Assembly: GCA_023393635.1 (NCBI GenBank)
Contig: JAEWKT010000004.1
Location: 15,723 to 79,722, forward strand
DNA: 64,000 nt
Direction of reading: 5' to 3'
DNA from: Pseudomonadota bacterium
GTDB taxonomy: Bacteria > Pseudomonadota > Gammaproteobacteria > Pseudomonadales > Moraxellaceae
A model generated the notes under the pieces. It saw only the letters and a list, made by a program, of their open reading frames with translations, did no database searches and had not been told where the DNA came from. The position numbers and the translations under genes are program-made. Positions 8,349 to 15,594 of the stretch are shown here, in pieces (positions within the stretch are counted from its first letter, which is position 1; each line of letters starts with the position of its first letter).

Positions 8349-8735
8349 ATGCCTATTACTGTTCATGCGTATTCTGAGCTTCAAGATGACAACTTGCGAG
8401 CACAATTGATCCGATTGTACGAAACCAGCCCTGAGTTTAGTGATGGGGAGAGTGCGGTACAGCAGCTATCACATGCCATGCAGCAAGGTAGCTTAATTTA
8501 TACCGCGGAATTCAACCAAAAGCTTATTGGCGCTGTGTGGGTGAGCCAGCAGGGTCAGCAAGAAAATACCCGTTTGATTCATTATATCGTGGTGCATCCT
8601 GCCAATCGTGGGCGTGGCGTGGCCGAGCGTTTAATTGAAGGCGTATGCACAGCCGAAGAGGAAAAGGGCGTCACTGAATTTAAGCCTGGTTGCGGTGCTA
8701 TTCATCGTTGTTTATCTCACCTGGATAAGCTATAA
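8349..8735 (+). CDS. PanZ-like GNAT-family protein
   Basis: 128 residues with a GNAT acetyltransferase fold; the acetyl-CoA loop is HPANRGRGVAERLIE and the core strand is LIGAVWVSQ...RLIHYIVV. Length and arrangement resemble PanZ/PanM, the acetyl-CoA sensor that triggers maturation of aspartate decarboxylase PanD in pantothenate synthesis. The resemblance is from memory, and a general N-acetyltransferase is possible. ATG at 8349 is favoured over the adjoining GTG because GGAGG lies seven bases upstream. Single gene, divergent from hisB. Confidence 0.65.
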   Translation: MPITVHAYSELQDDNLRAQLIRLYETSPEFSDGESAVQQLSHAMQQGSLIYTAEFNQKLIGAVWVSQQGQQENTRLIHYIVVHPANRGRGVAERLIEGVCTAEEEKGVTEFKPGCGAIHRCLSHLDKL

Positions 8736-8797
8736 AAGCTTTTTTAGCCCAGGTTGCCTAAAAAAAAGGCATTAGAATTGTTTTTTATCAATAGCAC

Positions 8798-8826
8798 TTG
8801 ACTTGCCTAGGCTGTTTCTATTTAAT
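8798..8826 (+). promoter_or_regulatory. Sigma-70 promoter of tRNA-Phe
   Basis: TTGACT (8798-8803), 17-bp spacer, TTTAAT (8821-8826). The predicted start is just ahead of the tRNA 5' end at 8837, a position that supports the call. Confidence 0.7.
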
Positions 8827-8836
8827 TACGACCCAT

Positions 8837-8912
8837 GGCGCGATAGCTCAGTAGGTAGAGCAACGGATTGAAAATCCGTGTGTCGGCGGTTCGATCCCGC
8901 CTCACGCCACCA
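8837..8912 (+). tRNA. tRNA-Phe (GAA)
   Basis: A 76-nt cloverleaf with encoded CCA. D stem GCTC/GAGC, anticodon stem ACGGA/TCCGT with loop TTGAAAA (anticodon GAA), T stem GGCGG/CCGCC with loop TTCGATC. The acceptor stem GGCGCGA pairs with TCACGCC except for one C5-A68 mismatch. It is flanked by its own promoter and terminator. Confidence 0.97.
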
Positions 8913-8940
8913 TATACAAATCCTGCTTAACAGTAGGTAC

Positions 8941-8977
8941 AAAACCCTTAAGACAGCAATGTGTTAAGGGTTTTTTG
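8941..8977 (+). terminator. Terminator after tRNA-Phe
   Basis: An 11-bp stem (8941-8951 with 8964-8974) encloses a 12-nt loop and runs into six Ts. Confidence 0.85.
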
Positions 8978-9332
8978 TTGCTTGTATAATGATTATTTGG
9001 CGTACTTGGCTAGATTAAATCAAACTTAAAATGTATCGAGTAACATAAATTAATGGAAATAATAGAAAAATAGTTAATGAAGCTAACTGAAAACCTGTTT
9101 TATACTGCAAGTCATCTTGGTCAGAATATATCCTTATGAGTAGTGGTTGTTATCCCTCAGCACAATGTCCCTGGGTACAGTATTGTCCTGATGGTTTAAA
9201 GCTTCTCTCCTTTTCTGTCTGCCTCATTGCACAGTTGCAAATGGTCGCAGCGAATTTTCTAAATAACTTTCTAAATAAAAACAGCATGGCCGTGCATGAT
9301 GTTGCAGTGCCTGATTTGACGGAGGTCAGCAC
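8978..9332 (+). other. Long leader region before the TerC-family gene
   Basis: About 355 bp without a convincing gene. It is AT-rich to about 9120 and then less so. An in-frame-open stretch (9136-9336, 66 codons) ends in TGA overlapping the next ATG by four bases, but has no ribosome site. TerC-family genes elsewhere can carry a manganese riboswitch (yybP-ykoY); I looked for its conserved GGGGAGUA segment here and did not find it. Confidence 0.4.
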
Positions 9333-10916
9333 ATGATATTTGAATGGATGTCTGACCCGTCTGCATGGGCAGGGCTTGCCACACTCGTGGTGCTTGAAAT
9401 TGTATTGGGTATTGATAACCTTGTATTTATTGCTATTTTAGCCGAAAAGCTGCCACCCGAGCAGCGTAATAAAGCGCGTCTTATTGGTTTGGGCTTGGCA
9501 CTTGTCATGCGTTTTGCATTATTGGCTTCTATTGCCTGGATTGTCACCTTAACTGCACCGTTATTTGAAGTTGCTGGGTATGCGTTCTCTGGGCGAGATT
9601 TAATTTTAATATTAGGTGGTGTATTTCTGCTATTTAAAGGCACTATGGAGCTGCATGAACGTCTGGAAGGCCGTCAGGCACCTAAGGAAGGCAATGTAGT
9701 ACATGCAGCATTTTGGGTAGTGATTGCGCAAATTGTGGTGCTTGATGCCGTATTTTCACTGGATAGCGTGATTACTGCGGTAGGAATGGTGCAGCATTTA
9801 TCAATTATGATGATTGCAGTGACAATTGCCATTGCCATCATGATGCTGGCGTCTAATCCGTTGATGAACTTTGTGTCGCGGCATCCCACGGTGGTGATCT
9901 TATGCCTTGGCTTTTTAATGATGATTGGTTTTTCGCTCATCATTGAAGGATTTGGGTTTCATATTCCCAAAGGTTATTTATATGCTGCCATTGGCTTTTC
10001 AGTATTGGTGGAGGCCTTTAACCAAACTGCACGGCGTAACCGTGAACGTTTAATTACTACCAGTGATTTGCGTGAACGTACTGCAGATGCCGTATTGCGA
10101 TTATTGGGTGGCCGTCAAACCGACAACGAACCTGTTGAATTGGGTGAAACTGCGGATTTACTGGCCAAAGAAGCCAGTGCGCAAGAGGTATTTAGCCCAG
10201 AAGAAAAAGGCATGATTCAAGGGGTACTTAGTTTGGCAGATCGTCCTGTGAAGTCGATTATGACACCACGCCCTGATATTGAATGGGTAGATATGGATGA
10301 AGGCGAGGAATCAGTACGTCAGCAAATTACCGAGATGAACCATTCAAGGATACTGTTGGCGCGTGGTAGCCTGGATAATTTAGAAGGCATTGCGCTTAAT
10401 CATAATTTGCTCAATAACTATCTGGAAACTGGCCAGCTTAATATTGAACAAGCACTACGCCAGCCTTTAATTGTGCATGAAAACATTAAAGTACTGAGCC
10501 TGATGGAGCAGTTGCGTCAATCCCCTCTGCAAATGGCGATTATTTTAAATGAATATGGCTCAATTGAAGGGATTGCCACGCCCATTGATATTTTAGAAGC
10601 CATTGCAGGTGAATTTCCTGATGAGCATGATGAAGAAGACACTGAGCTACAGCTAGAAGATGGTGCGTGGCTGGTAGATGGTTCTAGTGATATTCGCCGT
10701 GTCTCATTATTGATGGATGTGGATCTGGTAGATGATGCTGAGCAGTATTCCACCCTAACGGGTTATTTGTTGCTGCATTTGGGCCATTTACCTGAGCAAG
10801 GTGAAAAACTGCTGAGCGATGGCCTGATTTTTGAAATTATGTCGATGGAAAATCGTCGGATTGAGAAAGTAAAAATTATGCCAATAGTAGACTTGGGAGA
10901 CAATGCAGAGGATTAA
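9333..10916 (+). CDS. TerC-type membrane protein with CBS and CorC/HlyC domains (YegH/YoaE family)
   Basis: 527 residues in the order: TerC membrane domain (about 1-235, seven or so helices, with the acidic motifs EIVLGIDNLVF and DAVFSLDSVI), a CBS pair (about 300-430, KSIMTPRPDIEWVD, GIATPIDILEAIAGEF), and a C-terminal CorC/HlyC transporter-associated domain (about 440-520). Length and order equal E. coli YegH/YoaE. TerC proteins are linked to manganese export and metal homeostasis; the CBS part may sense nucleotides. CGGAGGT precedes the ATG at good spacing. Followed after 62 bp by ychJ. Confidence 0.9.
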   Translation: MIFEWMSDPSAWAGLATLVVLEIVLGIDNLVFIAILAEKLPPEQRNKARLIGLGLALVMRFALLASIAWIVTLTAPLFEVAGYAFSGRDLILILGGVFLLFKGTMELHERLEGRQAPKEGNVVHAAFWVVIAQIVVLDAVFSLDSVITAVGMVQHLSIMMIAVTIAIAIMMLASNPLMNFVSRHPTVVILCLGFLMMIGFSLIIEGFGFHIPKGYLYAAIGFSVLVEAFNQTARRNRERLITTSDLRERTADAVLRLLGGRQTDNEPVELGETADLLAKEASAQEVFSPEEKGMIQGVLSLADRPVKSIMTPRPDIEWVDMDEGEESVRQQITEMNHSRILLARGSLDNLEGIALNHNLLNNYLETGQLNIEQALRQPLIVHENIKVLSLMEQLRQSPLQMAIILNEYGSIEGIATPIDILEAIAGEFPDEHDEEDTELQLEDGAWLVDGSSDIRRVSLLMDVDLVDDAEQYSTLTGYLLLHLGHLPEQGEKLLSDGLIFEIMSMENRRIEKVKIMPIVDLGDNAED

Positions 10917-10978
10917 TACACCACCCAAAATATAGTCAGTTCAGGGTAAAATTTAAATTTTGGCCAGTGGATTATCAT

Positions 10979-11482
10979 ATGACACTTGAATGGGCGATGG
11001 ATTTACCGTGCCCCTGTGGCTCTGGTCAATTGTTTGGGAGCTGCTGCCAGTTATTGCATGCAGGTCAACATGCGCAGTCAGCCGAACAATTGATGCGCTC
11101 TCGCTATAGTGCCTATGCATTGGGCAATATTGATTATATTGTACAAACAACTGTCCCTGCCCAGCAAACCATGCTGGATGTGGCGGCCATCACCGCATGG
11201 AGTCAACAAAGTCAGTGGCAGCGTTTAGTCATTCATCAGGTACAGGCCAAAGCAAATGCCCGCCATGCACAGGTTGAATTTACAGCGTACTTTAATAATC
11301 AACAAGGCCAGCAAACACATCGTGAGCTGTCAGCTTTTGTCCGTATTGGGCAGCAATGGTATTTTCTTGATCCTACCCTTGACCAAGTTCTAGAACAATA
11401 TCCTGCCTTAAAAGCAGCCTGCTTGTGTGGCAGTGGGCAAAAATTTAAACGCTGTTGTGCCCCCTTTTTGGCATTAATTTAA
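10979..11482 (+). CDS. ychJ: YchJ family protein with two SEC-C zinc motifs
   Basis: 167 residues with a SEC-C zinc-binding motif at each end: CPCGSGQLFGSCC near the N-terminus and CLCGSGQKFKRCC near the C-terminus. The middle is an NTF2-like domain (SRYSAYALGNIDYIVQT). The protein family is conserved but of uncertain role; SEC-C motifs also occur on SecA, suggesting binding to other proteins. The ATG at 10979 is used; a GTG twelve bases upstream has no ribosome site. Confidence 0.88.
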   Translation: MTLEWAMDLPCPCGSGQLFGSCCQLLHAGQHAQSAEQLMRSRYSAYALGNIDYIVQTTVPAQQTMLDVAAITAWSQQSQWQRLVIHQVQAKANARHAQVEFTAYFNNQQGQQTHRELSAFVRIGQQWYFLDPTLDQVLEQYPALKAACLCGSGQKFKRCCAPFLALI

Positions 11483-11536
11483 GTAAAATGCGCGCCTCAA
11501 TGGCACCGAAACGCTACCCAGGGCTGAGTATGTATC

Positions 11537-12154
11537 ATGCTGCTAACTGTAATTTATATTATTGCCATTACTGCTGAAGCCATGACGGGTGCGCTATCCG
11601 CTGGACGGCGTAGCATGGACTGGTTTGGCGTGGTGCTGATTGCCTGTGTTACAGCACTGGGTGGTGGCTCAGTGCGTGATATGTTGCTTGGGCATTATCC
11701 ACTCACCTGGGTTGAACATCCTGAGTATCTGGTACTTACTGCATTGGCGGCGTTGTTTACGATATTGGTGGCCAAATGGATGAAGCACTTACGCAGTCTA
11801 TTTTTGGCACTTGATGCACTGGGCTTGATTTGCTTTACCATCATTGGTTGCCAAGTGGCACTAGAGATGCAGCATAGCTATATTATTGCCGTGGTTTGCG
11901 GTGTCATTACGGGTGTGTTTGGCGGTATTTTACGGGATACCTTATGTAATGATGTGCCACTGGTGTTTCGGCGTGAGCTGTATGCCAGTGTTTCTTTTGT
12001 TAGTGCATGGTGCTTTATTTTATGCTTAACGCTCAATGTAGGTATCAGTTTAAGCATGATTATTACTTTGGTGTTTGGCTTTGCCTTTCGGATGCTGGCC
12101 ATTAAAAACCAATGGGAAATGCCCAAGTTTATTTATCAGGATGAGCACGGATAA
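11537..12154 (+). CDS. TRIC-type cation channel family protein (UPF0126)
   Basis: 205 residues with six or seven membrane helices and the internal duplication typical of the family: GGGSVRDMLLG in the first half and GGILRDTLCNDVPLVFR in the second. Homologues form trimeric channels permeable to monovalent cations; the E. coli members are YadS and YicG. Inner membrane. The stop codon lies inside a 10-bp direct repeat that frames a small hairpin-bearing insert. Confidence 0.88.
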   Translation: MLLTVIYIIAITAEAMTGALSAGRRSMDWFGVVLIACVTALGGGSVRDMLLGHYPLTWVEHPEYLVLTALAALFTILVAKWMKHLRSLFLALDALGLICFTIIGCQVALEMQHSYIIAVVCGVITGVFGGILRDTLCNDVPLVFRRELYASVSFVSAWCFILCLTLNVGISLSMIITLVFGFAFRMLAIKNQWEMPKFIYQDEHG

Positions 12155-12215
12155 GCGAAACACTGTTTCGCCGAGTCGCAAGAGAAAAATCTATGATTTT
12201 TCTAAACGGATAAGC
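12147..12215. repeat. Two-hairpin insert flanked by 10-bp direct repeats
   Basis: ACGGATAAGC occurs at 12147-12156 and again at 12206-12215. Between them are 49 bp; together with the repeat edge they form two stem-loops: a 7-bp GC-containing stem (12155-12161 with 12165-12171) and a 9-bp AT-rich stem (12183-12191 with 12195-12203). The TRIC gene's stop codon is inside the left repeat, so its reading frame would be the same without the insert. This looks like a small palindromic element with target duplication, or a local duplication. Confidence 0.45.
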
Positions 12216-12258
12216 CCTGTGAGGCAGTAGGGTTAATTGTGTGGAATAGCAAATTACT

Positions 12259-12287
12259 TTGACTAATCCACTTTTTGTGAATATGCT
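12259..12287 (+). promoter_or_regulatory. Sigma-70 promoter of the czc operon
   Basis: TTGACT (12259-12264), 17-bp spacer, TATGCT (12282-12287). The expected transcription start falls at about 12294, exactly on the czcI ATG. Confidence 0.55.
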
Positions 12288-12293
12288 CAGTGC

Positions 12294-12734
12294 ATGAAAA
12301 ATAGTGTTGTGTTGCTGCTAATGATATTGCTGCCGCTGCAAACCGCATGGGGTGTGGCTGCATTATTTTGTCAGCATGAAAGCAACAGCACACAGTGGCA
12401 CTGGGGACATCATGAGCATCAAGCTGATGCGGCATGCCAACAAATTATTAAAAAATTAACCCAGCCTTCTACTCAATCATATAATAAAGCTGTCGATACA
12501 AATTTGCTTCAACATGGTTCTAATTCTAAAAAATCTGATCAGGCGCATGCGTTTCAAATGGCAAACCATAGCGACCATTTACAGACTAATCCGTTGGGTT
12601 TAAATCCGCCTGTGTTCCCACCGCTGATGTCCACAATAGCCGATTTTTTATCGGTTCAGTTGGTCACAACGTTGCCTTTATTTTACCAGCCTCCTGTTTT
12701 GGAACAGCCTAAGCCACCTTTATGGCCTGTCTGA
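12294..12734 (+). CDS. czcI: CzcI-like periplasmic metal-efflux accessory protein
   Basis: 146 residues with a clear signal peptide (KNSVVLLLMILLPLQTAWG) followed by CQHE and a His-rich run WHWGHHEHQAD, the pattern of CzcI proteins that precede cobalt-zinc-cadmium efflux genes. It probably binds or senses metal in the periplasm. There is no ribosome site before the ATG, and the promoter places the start of the mRNA at the start codon, so the transcript may be leaderless. It is followed by czcC after about 100 bp, where a TATAAT (12783-12788) without a clear -35 could be a second promoter. Confidence 0.75.
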   Translation: MKNSVVLLLMILLPLQTAWGVAALFCQHESNSTQWHWGHHEHQADAACQQIIKKLTQPSTQSYNKAVDTNLLQHGSNSKKSDQAHAFQMANHSDHLQTNPLGLNPPVFPPLMSTIADFLSVQLVTTLPLFYQPPVLEQPKPPLWPV

Positions 12735-12835
12735 CTATAGGTGGGGTAGTCCGTTTTTAAATGGTTCATGCGCATAAGACAATATAATGCCGTGATTTTT
12801 GCCCACCATAGCGGTTATTGGTTTAGGCATCTTTC

Positions 12836-14296
12836 ATGGATTTTTTGGCAAATCGTTGTTTAATACATACCCCTTTATGGGTACGCGCAAGTATTGTTTC
12901 ACTACTGGTTGGCCATGTCGTAAATGCTCAGGCGATGGCGCCCGTTATTTCAAGCCCAACCGCAAGCCCACGCACAGGCCTAGACACAGGCGTAATTTCA
13001 GCAAATGCAATTTCTTCTTCTATCAACCCACCTGTAAATCAGGCCACGCTAAGCTTAACGCAAGCACAGGCCTATGCCATCCAGCAGCAACCCTTACAGC
13101 AACTGTGGCAGCAACGCCAGCGTCTTGCACAAGCTCAGGTGCTACAAAGTGGCTTAAGAACCAACCCTGAACTTAGTGTTGAACAAACTGGCTTGAATAG
13201 CCGCCAGGAACAAGAACTCAGCATTGGCATTAGTCAAAAGCTGGATTTATTTGGTGAACGCCAAGCACGGCAATCCCTTGCAAATATTCAGCTCAGCCAA
13301 GACGACTTATTACGTGAGTGTGATGAAGCAGAATTAAAGCTACTTGTTTCGATGGCCTATTGGCAGTTGGCACAAGCAGAATGGCAATTGACGCTATTAC
13401 AGCAACAACAAAATTTGAGCCAGCAGGCATTAGCCGTGGCCAAAAAACGCCTGGAAGCTGGCCGTATTGCACAGGTGGATTATCAGCGGGTTGATCTAGC
13501 GCATCAAGCACAACTGCAAAAAAGCCAAACTGCGCAAGCACAGCATCAAATGGCACGTTTGCAATTAGCACAAGTGATCGGGGGCATCTCTTTCTTACCA
13601 CCGCAACTACAGCAACCCATCCAATTTCCTGCGGTAACTGAAATTTCTGCGAGGGATTTGGTCGAACAGGCTTTGCCATTTCAGGCTTTGCATCAGCAAC
13701 GCCAGCAGCAACAAATTTATGCCAACACTGCTTTACAGCTGGCAAAAATACAAGCCAAACCCCAGCCTACTTTAAGCATTGCCTATGTACAAAACAAAGC
13801 GCCTAATGCGCTCAATAATGAGCGAAGTCAGCGCGTGGCTTTGGGTTTGTCAGTGCCGTTCCCCGTGTTTAATAAAAATCAGGGAATAGTGCAGGCGCAG
13901 TCTGTTATACAGCAAAGTAGCCAGCAACAGGCAGCATGGCACATCCAGCAGTTACAGCATCTGGCTGAGCAACAAAGCCTGAGCTTGCAGCGCATTCAGC
14001 AGCAGTATCAGCATTTAACCATCCAGCAATTACCCATTGCCCAGCAAATTTGGCAAAAAACCCTGATTGGTTTTGACGCAGGCAAGTTTGCGGTATTAGA
14101 GGTGCAACAAGCCAGCCGTGATTATCAACAACTCCAGGCTGAGCAACTGGACTTATTACAACAGGCCTGGCAATTAACGCATCGCTTGCAGGCACTTCAT
14201 TTGGGTATCAGTTTGTCTGATGTGAACACCATGCTGGATGAGTTTAATCAGCGCATGAGCACACCATTTGCTATAGCAATGCCACAAGGAGAATAA
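12836..14296 (+). CDS. czcC: CzcC-like outer-membrane channel (TolC family)
   Basis: 486 residues of the outer membrane efflux protein family, forming the exit duct of the CzcCBA pump. After a signal-like N-terminus come two repeats of long amphipathic helices (about 75-270 and 285-470), seen as LTQAQAYAIQQQP and KKRLEAGRIAQVDYQRV in the first and LIGFDAGKFAVLEVQQASRDYQQL in the second. The protein is remarkably Gln-rich. It begins the core czcC-czcB-czcA-czcD run, 2 bp ahead of czcB. Confidence 0.88.
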   Translation: MDFLANRCLIHTPLWVRASIVSLLVGHVVNAQAMAPVISSPTASPRTGLDTGVISANAISSSINPPVNQATLSLTQAQAYAIQQQPLQQLWQQRQRLAQAQVLQSGLRTNPELSVEQTGLNSRQEQELSIGISQKLDLFGERQARQSLANIQLSQDDLLRECDEAELKLLVSMAYWQLAQAEWQLTLLQQQQNLSQQALAVAKKRLEAGRIAQVDYQRVDLAHQAQLQKSQTAQAQHQMARLQLAQVIGGISFLPPQLQQPIQFPAVTEISARDLVEQALPFQALHQQRQQQQIYANTALQLAKIQAKPQPTLSIAYVQNKAPNALNNERSQRVALGLSVPFPVFNKNQGIVQAQSVIQQSSQQQAAWHIQQLQHLAEQQSLSLQRIQQQYQHLTIQQLPIAQQIWQKTLIGFDAGKFAVLEVQQASRDYQQLQAEQLDLLQQAWQLTHRLQALHLGISLSDVNTMLDEFNQRMSTPFAIAMPQGE

Positions 14297-14298
14297 TA

Positions 14299-15594
14299 AT
14301 GAAAAAATTTAGTCTTAAGCAGTTAAGCCATCAGCAACGCCAATTTGGATTGATCATATGTGTATTGATAGTTGGCGCAATTTTGGCATGGGCAATTTTA
14401 AAAAATAATCATCCGCAAAGTACGGCAGCGCAGCATGATCATGAGGATCACCATTCAGAAGATGGTCATACTGAAGGCGATCATACTGAAAGCACGCATG
14501 ATGAAAAAAACCATGCCGAGGAATTGCATGAGCAAGTAATCAGCTTAAATGCATCGCAGCTCACCGCACAACATATTCAGTTGGATACAGTGGCATTAGG
14601 CAGCATTACCCAGACCATTCAATTGCCCGCACGCGTGATGGTCAATACCGACCAGCAAGCTCATGTGAGTGCAGGGTTTGCAGGACGGGTAGAGCAAATC
14701 CATGTGCAGGTGGGAGAACAGGTACAACAAGGGCAGGCACTGGCCAGTTTGCTGGTGCCCGAGCTAATTGATATGCAAAGCAATTTAAAGTTACTGCAAT
14801 CACAGCGTACTTTAGCCCACAGTGTATATGCGCGTGAACAGCAATTGTGGCAGCAAGGAGTGAGTGCAAAGCAAGATTATTTGCAGGCAGAAAATGACTA
14901 TGCACGCGCCAATATTGCCCTACAAGCTGCCCAGACACGAATCAATGCGTATGGTGCTAACGCCAGTAGTGCTGGCCGTTTTGTGCTAAAAGCACCCATT
15001 TCTGGTGTGATTAGCAGTAAGGATCTGGTTATTGGAGAAAGTATTCAGGCCACAGATCAGTTGTTTGTACTGGATCAATTAAACCGTTTATGGGTTGAAT
15101 TTGTAGTGCCCGATGCATTGGTTGCCAGTCTGGATCCTGCACAAAGTCTAAGTATTGAAGTGCCAAGTACTCCCCAGCGTTATCAGGCCAGGTTTATGTA
15201 TTTAACCCCCAGTGCCGATGCGCAAACAGGCCGCTATATTGCTCGAGCCAGTATTGTCAATGCACAGCTTAAATTACGCCCTCATATGCAAGTGTTGGTA
15301 CATGTGCAACCTACGTCTACATCATCTACCACCAACAATAGTGTAGTGATCAACGCACAGGCAGTGCAACAGTTAGCACAGCGCAATGTGGTTTTTGTGA
15401 CCAAAGGCAATAAAACCAGTAGCACTGACACAATTGAACTCAAGCCACGGGTGGTACAGCTAGGCAGTACAAGTACAGACCAAACACAAGTCGAGGTGGT
15501 TTCAGGCTTGAAGCGTGGTGAACAGTATGTGGCGCAGGGCAGTTTTATTTTAAAGTCAGAGCTGCAAAAAGGTGAGGCGAGCCATGAGCATTGA
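14299..15594 (+). CDS. czcB: CzcB-like membrane fusion protein
   Basis: 431 residues of the periplasmic adaptor family of heavy-metal RND pumps. An N-terminal membrane anchor (about 17-34) is followed by a His/Asp/Glu-rich stretch (46-77) likely to bind metal, then a lipoyl half-motif (VSAGFAGRVEQIHVQVGEQVQQGQ), an alpha-hairpin, the second lipoyl half (FVLKAPISGVISSKDLVIGE) and beta-barrel domains. It bridges CzcA and CzcC. Its last 11 bases overlap the start of czcA. Confidence 0.92.
   Translation: MKKFSLKQLSHQQRQFGLIICVLIVGAILAWAILKNNHPQSTAAQHDHEDHHSEDGHTEGDHTESTHDEKNHAEELHEQVISLNASQLTAQHIQLDTVALGSITQTIQLPARVMVNTDQQAHVSAGFAGRVEQIHVQVGEQVQQGQALASLLVPELIDMQSNLKLLQSQRTLAHSVYAREQQLWQQGVSAKQDYLQAENDYARANIALQAAQTRINAYGANASSAGRFVLKAPISGVISSKDLVIGESIQATDQLFVLDQLNRLWVEFVVPDALVASLDPAQSLSIEVPSTPQRYQARFMYLTPSADAQTGRYIARASIVNAQLKLRPHMQVLVHVQPTSTSSTTNNSVVINAQAVQQLAQRNVVFVTKGNKTSSTDTIELKPRVVQLGSTSTDQTQVEVVSGLKRGEQYVAQGSFILKSELQKGEASHEH

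Noticed and set aside
8738..8775. TTTTTTAG/CTAAAAAA hairpin after the PanZ-like gene
   Set aside because: Only A-T-rich pairs around a 10-nt loop, with mismatches toward the loop; not convincing as a terminator.
12799..13170. 123-codon frame overlapping the start of czcC
   Set aside because: It is out of frame with czcC, whose own frame has the TolC-family pattern; the composition of the alternative is basic and repetitive.
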